From Circinella minor (lineage: Eukaryota > Mucoromycota > Mucoromycetes > Mucorales > Lichtheimiaceae): a stretch of DNA of 33,025 nucleotides. This document shows positions 1 through 10,068 of the stretch, in pieces; the first letter of the stretch is position 1, and the number at the start of each line of letters is the position of its first letter. Location of the stretch: assembly GCA_016758965.1 (NCBI GenBank), contig JAEPRB010000348.1:1-33025 (forward strand), read 5' to 3'. Made by a program: the position numbers and the translations under genes. A model generated the notes under the pieces. It saw only the letters and a program-made list of their open reading frames with translations, did not search any database and was not told where the DNA came from.

Positions 1-111
1 TTTGGAATGAATAATACAACTTTGATTAGAACAGCGACAGTTTGTCGGGTTTATAGTTCTAAAAAAATGGTGTCACTCTGGATTGAACGAGCGCTTTTGT
101 ACCACACAGGG

Positions 112-210
112 TTTGGCCGCATTTGGCCGCATTTGGCCGCATTTGGCCACAAGTGAATATTGCAGCCAAATGCGGCCAAATGCGGCCAAATGCGGCCAAA
201 TGCGGCCAAA
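112..210. repeat. Inverted array of a 10-bp GC-rich unit (long hairpin)
   Basis: The left arm has three copies of TTTGGCCGCA plus a fourth starting TTTGGCCA. After a spacer of about 11 nt the right arm runs as the reverse complement: one variant unit TGCAGCCAAA, then four copies of TGCGGCCAAA. The arms of about 40 nt could form a nearly perfect hairpin. It lies exactly where homology to the minus-strand Tnp2 transposase stops, so it marks the truncation point or the end of an inserted foldback-type element. Its GC content is strikingly unlike the AT-rich surroundings. Confidence 0.9.
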
Positions 211-2146
211 ACTTTTTTTATGGTGCTCTACCTGTGGGGCATTGCTGCCATATTTCTTTATCAGTTGCTCAAATATCAAAGTTGGCAATATGAATTGCAT
301 AAATACAATCCAATCAACAGATCGTAAAAGACCTATCTTCCTGGAAACATCTGTTGAAAAATAAAACCAGTATGTATGAGTTAAAATTTTATATATAAAT
401 TGTAACTTTATGATTAAATGGATACGTAATATATAATAATACTGACCTCCCAAGCTACCTTCAAATATGGATGATGGTATGGTTGGACCTGACTCGATGA
501 TTGCACTACTAATGCTTAAGCATATCTGCTTAGGTAGCTCCTCGATAGTGCAGCTGACCTTTTTGTATTCGCCGGATATCATCAACCATATCTTTCTGCT
601 GCAATTCACGCCTATCAGATGCAACTCATCTAGGCCGAAGAAGGTATATCTGTGGTGTTGTATCCAACACATATTATTCATAAAGATAATTATTTGTCAT
701 TTTAATTATTAAAGTACAGCGTATTTTTAATTATGCTTTGCTGACATTTCGTGTACTTCCCTATTTGGACCATGATTTGTAAGAACACAGAAGTCCGTCT
801 TCTATAATGATAACAGATAACAGCTGCGTAGATATATCATATCGTCAACCGCTCAAAGTCTAATCTTAATATCATTAATCTTATATTCATAATTCACACG
901 GCCATGACAAATTTAAATCTTACGTATAGCTATATACACATATCAATATATATCCCACCAATAATAAGATTCATATAAATAGAGATAATATTTTATTTTA
1001 ATAAACTGGAGTTCAATTATTGTTCTTTTGGGTCTCGTTGACTTTTTAACGTCTCTTTATTTTTATTATATTTGATTGATATAACATGTGGAATGATTTG
1101 AGCGATCCAAATTCAGTTGCCTTCTTGATCTCAAATCCCTATCATCCAAAAAAGAATAGAATATTGCACTAGGTAAGATAAAATGATATCTATAAAAACA
1201 AAAGATGTTGTTGGTTTGACTTATACCTTATTACTATTGATGAATTCATTAATCTCTCTAGGAGAGGACATAGCAGCACTTCCACTATAATAATGACCCA
1301 TCCCATTCCCAGAAGAACTGGCATGAGGAATCATTTTGATCTGGCACTGGCGACAACTATACTGTGAGGTATGAGCAGTATCGTGACAGATTTCTTGAAC
1401 ACCAATGATGTTACCACTGATGAGCATCTAATGGACATTGAACGTGAATACACCATCTGGACAAGTGACTCTAATGCCAGCTGCTTCAAGGGTTCGAAGT
1501 TCATTTAATAGTGGTCTTAGAAAGGTATATAGGTCTCCATTATGATCCCCTAGGATAATTGCAACTTGGAGCATGTGCTCTTTCTTATATCTATATATTT
1601 AACTAATTATTAACTACCATATATAATACATCACGGACAATCTGTTTATTATTATGAAAAAAAATAATTACCTTTCTTGAGCTGGCAAACCTAATACAAC
1701 AATGTGTAGAATCGTCATTTTTGAACTGTTGCTTCCTTTAAACGCAATGAAACCATCGATAAACAATGAAATGGGAATATCAAGATTGTTGGGGAATAAT
1801 TCTTGTTTACAATCACGGAATACCTTTCCATTGAAAATATCCTCTAATACTCCTTCTTCGGATGGTTCATGGGTTTTCAAAAGTAAGTTATGGGTGTTGT
1901 GGTCTGCAACAAATGCTGACAGTTGTTTTGTGAGTAGGAAATATGATATAGTCTTTATATGTTTTGTATTCTTGAATTGGGGTTTACCACAAGAGCAGGG
2001 AGCTTTTGAATTTCCTGGGAAAAAGTCGACAACCATCGGGACACATACAGTATTTAGTTTCTTCAAGATTAAACATCTTATCTAGGCGTGATTCACATTT
2101 TTTGGAACTATATAAAGGTACTTTGCCTATTTTTCTTTTAATAACA
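211..2146 (-). pseudogene. Tnp2-like transposase, 3' part (element B), degraded
   Basis: This is the downstream half of a CACTA-type transposase whose 5' part lies at 7401-8480. Aligned by eye to the Tnp2 copy at 3764-6991 it shows the same landmarks in order: CPDGC and CSCG zinc-type cysteines, LFIDGF (first Asp of the Tnp2 core), LGLPAQER, an ILGDHNGDLYTFLRPLL block, a C-x2-C pair, GLDELHLIG and RSVDWIVF. Exons are separated by short introns, for example 1672/1671 (GTAATT donor) and an intron after FEGSLGG near position 450. It is dead: one extra T in a T-run near 2020 shifts the frame, a TAG stop lies at 1430-1428, a solo LTR splits an exon (656-1086), and the coding match ends at the hairpin array. 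The exon start at 2146 is phase-compatible with the donor at 7401/7400, which is why the two blocks are read as one gene. Confidence 0.8.
656..1086. mobile_element. Solo LTR with 5-bp target-site duplication
   Basis: The 431-bp segment begins TGTTGTAT and ends ATATAACA, near-perfect inverted termini with the TG...CA signature. It is flanked on both sides by TGTGG (651-655 and 1087-1091). It contains TATAAATAG (974-982) followed by AATAAA (1000-1005), the same promoter/polyadenylation spacing as in the full LTRs at 11120-11448. Removing the segment and one TGTGG copy rejoins two transposase reading frames in phase (...SLKSFH / RYTFFGLDE...), matching the intact copy. It is a different family from the 329-bp LTR because length and interior differ. 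Probably left by LTR-LTR recombination of a full retrotransposon. Confidence 0.85.
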
Positions 2147-2194
2147 CTGTAGGAAATAGATGGTACAATATCGCTTAAAAAATGATGTAAATTT

Positions 2195-2216
2195 TTCACC
2201 CAAAAAAGTGGGTGAA
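2195..2216. repeat. Perfect 8-bp inverted repeat at left end of element A
   Basis: TTCACCCA and TGGGTGAA are separated by 6 nt. A related TTCACCCATAAAAGTGA stretch recurs near 2369-2385. This is probably part of the terminal or subterminal transposase-binding region of element A. Confidence 0.6.
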
Positions 2217-2690
2217 CTGTGCATATTTAACCGGAATTACGCCATCATTTAATCGATTTTTTAACCAGTTATACTCTCTTTTACCCCACCATTTCCCCTC
2301 TTTTTTTCGGGTATTAACCTTTTTTCACCAATTCACTAATCTTTTTTTCTGCACTTTTTAACCTATTTCACCCATAAAAGTGATTGTTGAATATACATAT
2401 ATATTACGCTTATAATGATATACCCAGAAAAAAAGTATTAATATTTCATTAATGCAGGTGTTTGGTAAATTATACAAGAGTTATTGGAATAATAAAAGAA
2501 AGTGAAAAATATTTTTGTTAAAATAGCTAAATACGTATCCATCCTTGAGAAAAATGACTTCAATTCATTGATTTCTGCCACTCTTCTTTGACTTCTTTGC
2601 CTTTTTGGTCTTCTTGTGTCTCTTTTGTCCCTCCATAAAATTAATATGAAAAAGTACTTTAATATCAAAGCTCTTATTACAATCATTTTA

Positions 2691-3501
2691 TCAGAATACC
2701 TTTTTACTGTTATTTGTTTCTTCTTCATCAGTCTCCATTGGGCTTTCCGTATTGTTTGATCCACCACTTGATATAATTTGTGAAAAATAATATATAATAT
2801 AACATATTAGATATAATAAAATAATAAACGTACCTTGTTTTAATACCAGCTTTATTATTACTATTATTATTATGGTACTTGCTTTTGTTTCGCCAACATT
2901 GGTAAACGAGATGAGTAACGAACCAATCATTACTGCAGCGATTAACTGGTAATTCCATTTTAATTGCTTCCTGTCTAACAATCTCCAATAAAATCTCCTT
3001 GTCCTTCACACTCATTTTTTTCCATGATGGTAACTTATTGTCGTTGCTCTCATGAAGAATTGTCTTTGCAATATCGTTCGAAGCCCATCGCACATACTTT
3101 CCAAGTTTTTTTTGTGTTTCATTAATTTGATCCTCATCAGTACTAGGGCCATAGTCGCGAATGAACGCAAGAATATCCTCTCTTTTCAATTTAGCGTCTT
3201 TGTTATTATTTTGTGCGTGATGAATTGTTGTAAGCTGTTCATCACTTGCGTGTTCTCTTGTGATGGTGTTGGATTCTTGTAATGCTATTAACGTGTCTTT
3301 GATCTTTTCAAGGCGCTGATCGATAGAATACAGTTCAAGATCAACTGTTTCTTTGAACTGATTATTTGAATCTATGGCTTGGCTATATGAATCAATAGCA
3401 ATAACAACTTTTGTATTAAGATCAGACAAAGCTTTTGTCATAGTTTCAATGGAATCTTTGATATCCGCATTGGTAGTTGTAGCTATTTTTTTGCGAGGCA
3501 T
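2691..3501 (-). CDS. Accessory protein of element A (coiled-coil, small C-terminal helical domain)
   Basis: The first ATG in the long open frame is at 3501 (MPRKKIATTT...). The long exon encodes a helical, charged N-terminal half with heptad-like spacing (LNTKVVIAIDSYSQAI, LYSIDQRLEKIKDTLIAL), then a conserved-looking stretch ending NRCSNDWFVTHLVYQCW. A GTACGT donor after KAGIKT and an acceptor before GGSNNTESP join a short acidic exon (METDEEETNN) that reaches about 2691; a further basic exon toward 2438 is possible but not certain. No known family is recognised. It faces away from the Tnp2 gene with about 260 bp between the starts. A protein with the same C-x3-W region occupies the same place beside element B's transposase. 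A role like plant CACTA TnpA (end-binding partner) is inference only. Confidence 0.65.
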
Positions 3502-3763
3502 GCTTAAAGAAATAATATCAGCAAGAAAGTTAACCACATTTTCATGTTTCTGAGAACATGTACATACTTTGATCTTAAAAGAAAAGATTGTGGAAGTATG
3601 AAGAAAGAAAAGTTAAGGTGGAATGAGAGGTACACGTAAAATTTTTATCTCAGCAATTTTGACACTTTATTCTTTTTTAGTTACAACAAACTCTTTTAGG
3701 TTAAAACCAACTCTTTTAATTAAAAGTTTTTCTACTTCATTAATACTTTTTTACTACGCGATC
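3502..3763. promoter_or_regulatory. Divergent promoter region of element A
   Basis: The 262 bp between the two divergent starts hold no open frame of note. The segment is T-rich on the plus strand with repeats of an ACTCTTTTA-like motif (near 3690-3720). Promoter function is inferred from position. Confidence 0.4.
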
Positions 3764-6700
3764 ATGTGGAAGTGTAATGATTGTGGTAAAGTGTGCTTAT
3801 GGATTGAATCGCGTAAACATATGAAGGAGTGTTTTTTAAACCGTTTAAGAAGAGTACAGCACCACCTAAACCACAAAGAAGCAAATCGACAAGGATTAAT
3901 TGTGGATCACAGACGCAGCCAACATTCAACAGCTCAAAGTAAGTACATGTAACTTGCAAATCATTTTTTTGAGTGCAAAAACTAAATACTTTTATTTATA
4001 TTTAAGTACAAGAACCAGAACACGCTGATGATGACTATTACGATGATGGCTTTAATATGATGACAGATATTGTACAAGATACTCATAGCATAAATACTGA
4101 TTCTTCTTTATCATCATCAATTTCTTCGTCATCAGGCTCTTCGTCGTCAATCTCTTCGTCGTCAATCTCTTCGTTATCAGGCTCTTCATCATCATCATCT
4201 TCGTCATCAAGTCCTTCATCAGGCACTAAAAAATTCATGTTCAGATTCCTGTACATGAACCTATGGACTACACAACCCGGAAAAGTGTAGAGTTTTTCAC
4301 TTTAACTCGCGAACTAAATATCGGAAAGAGCAAGACAGATTCTCTTATAAATTGGATTAATGGCTTCATTACTGATCCAGAATTTGGTGAGGATCAGTTT
4401 TAATATTTCGTGTGTTTATATATAACTATTAATTATTATATTATTCAATTTTTTTTAGAATGCAAATCCCTTTTATCACAGCACTTGTCAAAAGGTCTAA
4501 TCAAAAAGATATCTATTGTCAAACCTGTACAGTATGATGTTTGTCCCAATGGTTGCTACATGTACACAGATAGTAGCATTAGTAACTGTCCACACTGTAA
4601 CTCTCTGCGTTTTAAACCTTCTCGAAACGACAAAACCATTCCAATGACAACCACACACCAGCTTCCGCTTTCTCAGCATCTTGGATCTTATTTTCAATCC
4701 CCTGCTTTACGTCATTTAATGGGTTACAGATGGAGGCAGTCAGTTCAAACTACGATGAAAGATATATTCGACGGAACTGCATATTTGTCAATGCGTGACC
4801 AACTGTTCAAGCAACCTGAAGATATCGCAATTGGATTATTTACCGATGGCTTTAATGTCTTTAAGAAAAGATCATATACCATAACCCTTGTAATGGCAAC
4901 AATATTAAATCTTCCTCCTGAGGAGCGGTATGTATAATTTGTATTCTTTTATACTAATAGCATGATGTTAGTATGTTATAAGTGACAGATATTATCTATG
5001 TAGGTATAAAAAAAAAATTTGCTTGTTCTTGCTCTTATTCCTGGTTCAAAAAAACCAAAAGACATTTATAGCTTTATTCAACCTTTGCTATCGGAACTGG
5101 CAGTTTTACAAGACCACGGCATGGTTGTTCACACACCTGCTGGTAAATTTGAATCAAAGGTTCATTTGTTATTCACTGGTGGAGACATTCCAGCAGTTGG
5201 TGAGCTAATTGGGAATAGTCATACTGGAGTATTTGGATGCCGAATTTGTGTTGTTAAAGGGACAGGGGGTGATAATGGTGGTATGTTCTTCTTACCTACA
5301 GCTGAAACGCCAGCAATTAGAGAAAAATCCAGCTTTATAGCAAGCGATCTAGTATGTGAAGCTTAATGTGTAACAGGAATAAATGTATGTGCAATATGTA
5401 CTAAATCGGTTTTCTGTTCTAATGTTGAAATTGTATTGGTATAGGAGCATCAACTAAAAGTAAAAACACCACTTGCAAAACTCAAAGCATTTCAAGGACC
5501 GTTGTTCTTTTTAATTGATGAGATACACTTGCTAGGCCATAATATTGGTCACCAAATCTGGAATGCCATTCGTGGAAAAAAGTATGGAAAAAAAAACCCA
5601 TTTGCATTACAAAGAAAGTATCATAAAATTATTGGGCAAAAGATGGCTATGTTAAAAAGCAAAGTACCAATAACCTTTGAAGGTACATTTATTGGTAAGT
5701 TTTGCATCAATTAAACTATTCTAATTTTTATTTAGATCAAAAAGTAAAACTCTGCACCAAATTTACTGTAGATTTGCATCAGCAACCTGGATATGCCAGA
5801 GCCGTGGATTGGATTGTATTTATTTTATATATTGTACCGACATATATAGTTGAACATCTTGACAAGCAACAACAGAAATGTAGAGCACATAAAAAGAAAA
5901 ATCCAAGAGTGTTAGAACAGGCAAAGCTGGCACTTGTAGCACTATCAAAGGTTTATGAGCTTGTACTGCAATATGAGATTGAACCACAAGATATTCAAGA
6001 GATTGAAAGGTATGTAATGCTAAGAATCATTTCATGGTTTAGACTCTCATGCACTTACAGACACTCTTATCTTTTGGCGATTAGTAACATTCAAATATGG
6101 CACACATTTCTTAATGCACACATGCCGACCAACTTTTTCACAATTAACCAGCATTATCTTACACACTTGCCAGAATGTATAAAAAAGTATGGCAATCCTC
6201 GGATGTATAGTGCAAGACCCATGGAAAGAATGATTGGGATGCTTAAACCACGAATTAACTCTAGAACAAAACCTGCTTCTAACGCTTCCAATGTGATGAT
6301 TGAAATGGTCACTACTACACAATTCTTTCACCGCTGTGTATCTACGAATGAAACATCTGAAGATCAACAAATTCCAGTAGATGATCTTTCGCATGAACGT
6401 ACCCAGCTTATTATGTCTAAAACAATAGTCACTCCTCTTGATGACGAGAATACAGCTACAGCGACATTAAGACAATTACAGCAAAAATCTATGCAAGATT
6501 TTAAAAATAATGATTATGACATTGAATCCTTGCTTATTAATTACTATTCACGTTACAACATCGACTACTCAAATTTGGATGATATGATATATACTGGAAA
6601 ACAAGTGATAGTACGTGGACACGTATTTTCAGGATCCAATGATTTTGTGAAACTGACATGGCCTGTAGATGAAAATGCCAGACGAGGATTAGGTAGTGCG

Positions 6701-6991
6701 GATGCATTAGAATGGGGAGATATGTTCGGCACGATTTTATTACTATTTTCCCATGTAAATTAACAGCAGCGAAGAATTTTCTGTGTTGTAAGGCTGGAAA
6801 TGGATACAAAAGCAGCGCCAACAACCAATATTCCTATTGGATTTCATAGACGTTCACGTATTTACGTCACAGATGTATCTCATCTTGATTGTCTTGCTAT
6901 GCAGCTGCCATCATTACATATAAAGAGCAAGAATTACTATGTATATCCTGGAATGATAAAGCACATGTTCTTTAATACAACAAGAATATAA
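3764..6991 (+). pseudogene. Tnp2-like CACTA transposase (element A), nearly intact
   Basis: Exon 1 (3764-3938) encodes an N-terminal C-x2-C-x10-H-x3-C finger. Exon 2 (4007-4386) holds an acidic and Ser-rich linker, then a helical block (TRELNIGKSKTDSLINW). Later exons show the Tnp2 (PF02992-type) core: CPNGC...CPHC, LFTDGFNVF, LPPEER, ALIPGSKKPKDI, the GGDIPA block, FGCRIC, LIDEIHLLG, AVDWIVF. A DUF4218-like tail follows (HYLTHLPECIKKYG, MERMIGMLK). Introns begin near 3939, 4387, 4929, 5353, 5695 and 6012. The gene would excise and paste CACTA-type DNA. Three lesions make it doubtful that it works: one A missing from a 6-A run near 4230, one A missing from a 10-A run near 5010, and an in-frame TAA at 6761-6763 after which the same frame stays open to 6991. 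The two A-run shifts could be sequencing errors. Confidence 0.8.
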
Positions 6992-7019
6992 TATTCATTT
7001 AGTTAGTTAAATCAGTCCA

Positions 7020-7390
7020 AAAGTACAATATATTTCTATGGCAAAAAATAAAGTGTTAAAAAGGAGTAAATAATGTGTGGAAATCTTTTAAAAAAATAAG
7101 CAGAGAAAAAAGAATGGGTTATAAAAAGGGAAATGATTAGTGAATATCTCTTACAGTAAAAAATCGTTAGTTAAAATAGTTTAAAATACGAAGAAATTTT
7201 CAACGATTTTCATCATTTAATTCTTACTAGGAAAAATACACCATTTTTTAGGCTTTTTTTTCAACCACTTTTCCGAGGAATTTTTCTAATCACCCTCTTT
7301 TTAACCGGTACTTTTCCCTTTTCATCGATTTTTTACTCGAACCATTCCCGCAGTGTAACAACTCTTTCATGAATTATATAATTGTGTTAT
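7020..7390. repeat. Right subterminal region of element A
   Basis: This stretch of about 370 bp holds no gene. It contains short motifs in both orientations (GGTTATAAAAAGGGAAATGATTAG early; TAATCACCCTCTTTTTAACC later) and ATCGATTTTTTA, shared with 2190-2400. The arrangement looks like scrambled subterminal repeats of a CACTA element. Confidence 0.5.
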
Positions 7391-7400
7391 GTATATTTAC

Positions 7401-8480
7401 TTATCAAAACCTTCCTCACTCTTGATTCGCTTATTCAATAACTTGATTAAATCTTCATGACCAGCTCTACTGACATTATGCTCTTGTATCCAGCTATAGA
7501 TCTCGAAGCTTATTTCTTCATGCATATCCAAAGGTGCTTGACCATATTCAGTATAATCAATGGGGACAGAGGTACATGGTGGCATTTCAAAGGTCCATGG
7601 ATCGATATAGTTTCCCTCAGCATCTTTATAGAACTCATACACATTTTGCTCAGTCTCAAAACTTTCTTCCTGACCATTATCGTCGTCTTCCTCTTCATCA
7701 CTTTCGTAATTCTCGTCAGTTGTATAATCATCATCATTATTTTCATCTTCGGCAGCACCAGGTAATTGAAGTCTGGTCATACGATCGACATCCTCATCCA
7801 TTCTTCCTTCATAGAAAACGGCTTCCTCATTATTTTGATCACCATCATTGCTCACTTCACCAACATAGGGCTTTTCTGGGCCACCGTAATCATATTCAGT
7901 GGTATCCATATAGGGAATCAATCCATAACAAAAAAATATGGTGGATTTAGTGGGATTTAGGATAAACAGTTATCTAATATTATTATGGGGTAATTGTTAT
8001 AGGTTAATCACTAAGAAAATATTTATTATTGATTAACAAAGGTGTTATGGATTAAAAAGGTTTATACTGTTTAAAAACATACGAATCAAACACCAGGTCT
8101 TTTCTTGATTAAAATGGGCTTCCCCTCTTGAACTTGAAAGTTTTAGATATTATTCTTTTTTCGGATCGAAATGGAAATGGTGGATTATCCGATAATCAAT
8201 TGTTGTGGATTAACTCCCATAATCATCAATGGAGTCATTAATGGAGGTCTGGTTGTCAGGAATATCTGCACGAGCTTGTCTTTGTGTTATCACTGAATCA
8301 CTACTACGACGTTGTTCTACATATAAAGCAACATTTTAAGAAGGTACGTAAGTATTTAAGGTAAGTATATGACTACTGTTATCAATCTAACATACCACAC
8401 TGGATAATATGAGCATCAAGTTCAGCTTGCTTCTTTGGAAGAGAACAATGTGGGCATCTTTTTGTGTATAATGGAGGCAT
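7401..8480 (-). pseudogene. Tnp2-like transposase, 5' part (element B), interrupted
   Basis: Exon 1 (8480-8396) starts MPPLYTKRC and encodes a C-x2-C-x11-H-x3-C finger like that of element A. A GTATGT donor leads to exon 2 at 8316 (QRRSSDSVITQRQ...), which is cut by a 288-bp insertion flanked by CCATAA. Beyond it the frame resumes (LIPYMDTTEYDYGG), followed by a very acidic linker and a helical block EISFEIYSWIQEHN...LLNKRI, the usual segment before the Tnp2 core. The exon ends in phase 2 at 7401 with donor GTAAAT. The matching acceptor is at 2147-2148, 5.2 kb away, because element A is inserted in this intron. Confidence 0.78.
7923..8222. mobile_element. 288-bp insertion with 6-bp target duplication (CCATAA)
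   Basis: The insertion (7929-8216) lies between two copies of CCATAA (7923-7928 and 8217-8222). It separates ...SIDDYG from LIPYMDTT... in the element B transposase, and both sides are in the same frame once it is removed. It is rich in GGATTA/GGATTTA motifs, with ATGGTGGATT near both ends in direct orientation. No clear terminal inverted repeat or TG...CA ends were seen. A lack of AG acceptor near the 3' junction argues against it being an intron. Confidence 0.65.
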
Positions 8481-8788
8481 GGTAAAAAAATAAAATAGTA
8501 GATAATGAGGCAATAATGACTTGGTGATCCAGCTTTTATAACAATTTGAAGAAAGTGTCAGCAAGGCTTTGTGAAACGTGTTGAAATCTCAGACTACAGT
8601 AGGTAAACGCACCTTATTTTTCCTTTTCTTTTTTTTACAATCACTTTATTTTATTCTTAAAATAAACCCCTCCAATTATCCATTTCCACCACGCAATCTC
8701 AATCAAGATATTTACAATATCCTTTGGGACATTCGTACTAGAGTCATTAGTATCTAATCTCGACTAACTAACATTGAAGATAATGTAG
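8481..8788. promoter_or_regulatory. Divergent promoter region of element B
   Basis: About 300 bp between the start of the minus-strand Tnp2 gene and the plus-strand accessory gene. No gene seen. Same position and similar size as the shared region 3502-3763 in element A. CTAACTAAC (8763-8772) and a TAG at 8786-8788 could be the branch site and acceptor of a 5' intron of the accessory gene. Confidence 0.35.
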
Positions 8789-10068
8789 GTCCTCATCCTG
8801 TGGCTGTTCATTCGATTTCTCAGCCTCCCGCTCAGCAACAGCGTCAGCCTCACCAGCCCCATGCTAACGCATAGCAGCAACAACAGCAGCCTCAACAAGA
8901 CATTCAGCTTCATCTGCAAGAATCTATTTCCTTGGCACAATACCAGCAAATAAAGGTTGAGAACGAAGCAGAAGAGGAAAGGGAAATAGTGGCGTAGATG
9001 TATCAACTTCCTAATGCTGCAAGAGAGTTTGGTGATAACGATGTCATTGCCAAGCCAAAGTTTACAGCATCAAAAAAGACAATCATCAAAAATGACATCA
9101 TTGTCTTTTTACATGAAAAAGTAAGAATCCTAGAAGACGATCTTGATTCTATGTATGAGGCGTTCTTGCAAGAATCAAGAACCCACAGACAAGCTTTAGA
9201 AGACGCGTGGGATAATAACCCAAGATTATTTGCAGCATACAGTTCTATCCCAACCACAATCAAGACCGTCGAAGTCAGAAAATTCAAAACTAACATCGCC
9301 CGCATGTACAAAGTTCGAATTGGCAAATGCGAAAAACATTGGATAGCCAACTATTTTATCCATTCCGTCTACAATTCTATTAAAGAGTAAGTTTGTATAT
9401 ATTTATGATACTAATAATACCGTTGTTTTACAATTATTAATTTTGTTTATCAATGATAGAAAAAAGGAAGACAATAGATCTTCTACTGGTGCAAGCACTC
9501 TTTTGTAAGTAAAAACAATCTAGACTGTTTTATAAATAATATCACTAATTGAAATAAACAGGGGTAATATGGGTTTATCCCGCCAAAATAGTCAAGCAAC
9601 ACTACGCCACCAAGAATCTTCTTCTTCGATGTAAGCTATGTATTATGTTATGTTAAGCTATGTAATTTAAACAAGATATTATTATTTTATAGGACCAGTC
9701 TTGTTATGGACAACACTGACACCGTCACTGAAGAACAAAGGTAATTTTATAATGAGAACAAATTCTGACAACAACATATATATTATATTAAGATCAACTA
9801 ACTTATGCATAATATACTAAGCCCAAGTCTTCCCCCAACATCTTACATATCGTCAATACCAACACCAACGCCTTCATCTTCATACCAACAACAAATGCCT
9901 CCACTGCAACTGCAACCACAACCAACTTTTTCTATTTCCTTCATGTCTCCTCCTAATCCCACTTCTCCCCCACCTCAACAAATAACAAGAGTGAGAAAGC
10001 GTTTAGCTTCTCCATCGTCATCTTCACAACCACCCTGCAACCCCCATCCAAGAAACAATAATCAATAG
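8789..10068 (+). pseudogene. Accessory protein of element B, Gln-rich start and Pro/Ser-rich tail, two in-frame TAGs
   Basis: The main exon (about 8789-9388) has a Gln/Pro-rich beginning, a helical middle (ILEDDLDSMYEAFLQESR) and a C-terminal motif GKCEKHWIANYFIHSVYN that matches the C-x3-W region of element A's accessory protein. Four phase-consistent introns follow (donors GTAAGT near 9389 and 9506, GTAAGC near 9632, GTAATT near 9742). The last exon (from about 9825) is Pro/Gln/Ser-rich and ends at 10066-10068. The frame upstream of the ATG at 8998 is open and clearly coding-like but carries TAG at 8872-8874 inside a Gln run and TAG at 8995-8997. Translation could instead start at 8998. Function unknown; partner of the divergent transposase by position. 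Confidence 0.6.

Larger units (their letters stand above)
2190..7390 (+). mobile_element. CACTA/Tnp2-type DNA transposon (element A), nested; ends approximate
   Basis: A two-gene element lying within an intron of the element B transposase: an accessory gene on the minus strand and a Tnp2 transposase on the plus strand share a short divergent promoter region (3502-3763). Both ends have about 200-350 bp rich in TTTTAACC-like and ATCGATTTTTTA motifs (2190-2400 and 7020-7380), resembling subterminal repeats. The left end carries a perfect 8-bp hairpin. I could not identify the exact terminal inverted repeats or target duplication by eye, so the limits are set by the flanking B exons (ending 2146, resuming 7401) and the splice signals that must stay outside the insertion. 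Confidence 0.7.

Noticed and set aside
112..210. Telomeric repeat or CRISPR array
   Set aside because: Units are contiguous, inverted and without unique spacers; the unit is unlike known telomere repeats.
1702..2085. Plus-strand open frame of 127 codons
   Set aside because: Antisense to the Tnp2 relic, whose motifs (LFIDGF, LGLPAQER) are on the minus strand.
7457..7950. Plus-strand open frames opposite the acidic transposase linker
   Set aside because: They are antisense shadows of the Asp/Glu-rich minus-strand exon, with His/Ile-rich biased composition and no domain.
7929..8216. Intron in the element B transposase
   Set aside because: There is no AG acceptor near the 3' junction on the coding strand, and a CCATAA direct repeat flanks the segment, so insertion explains it better.
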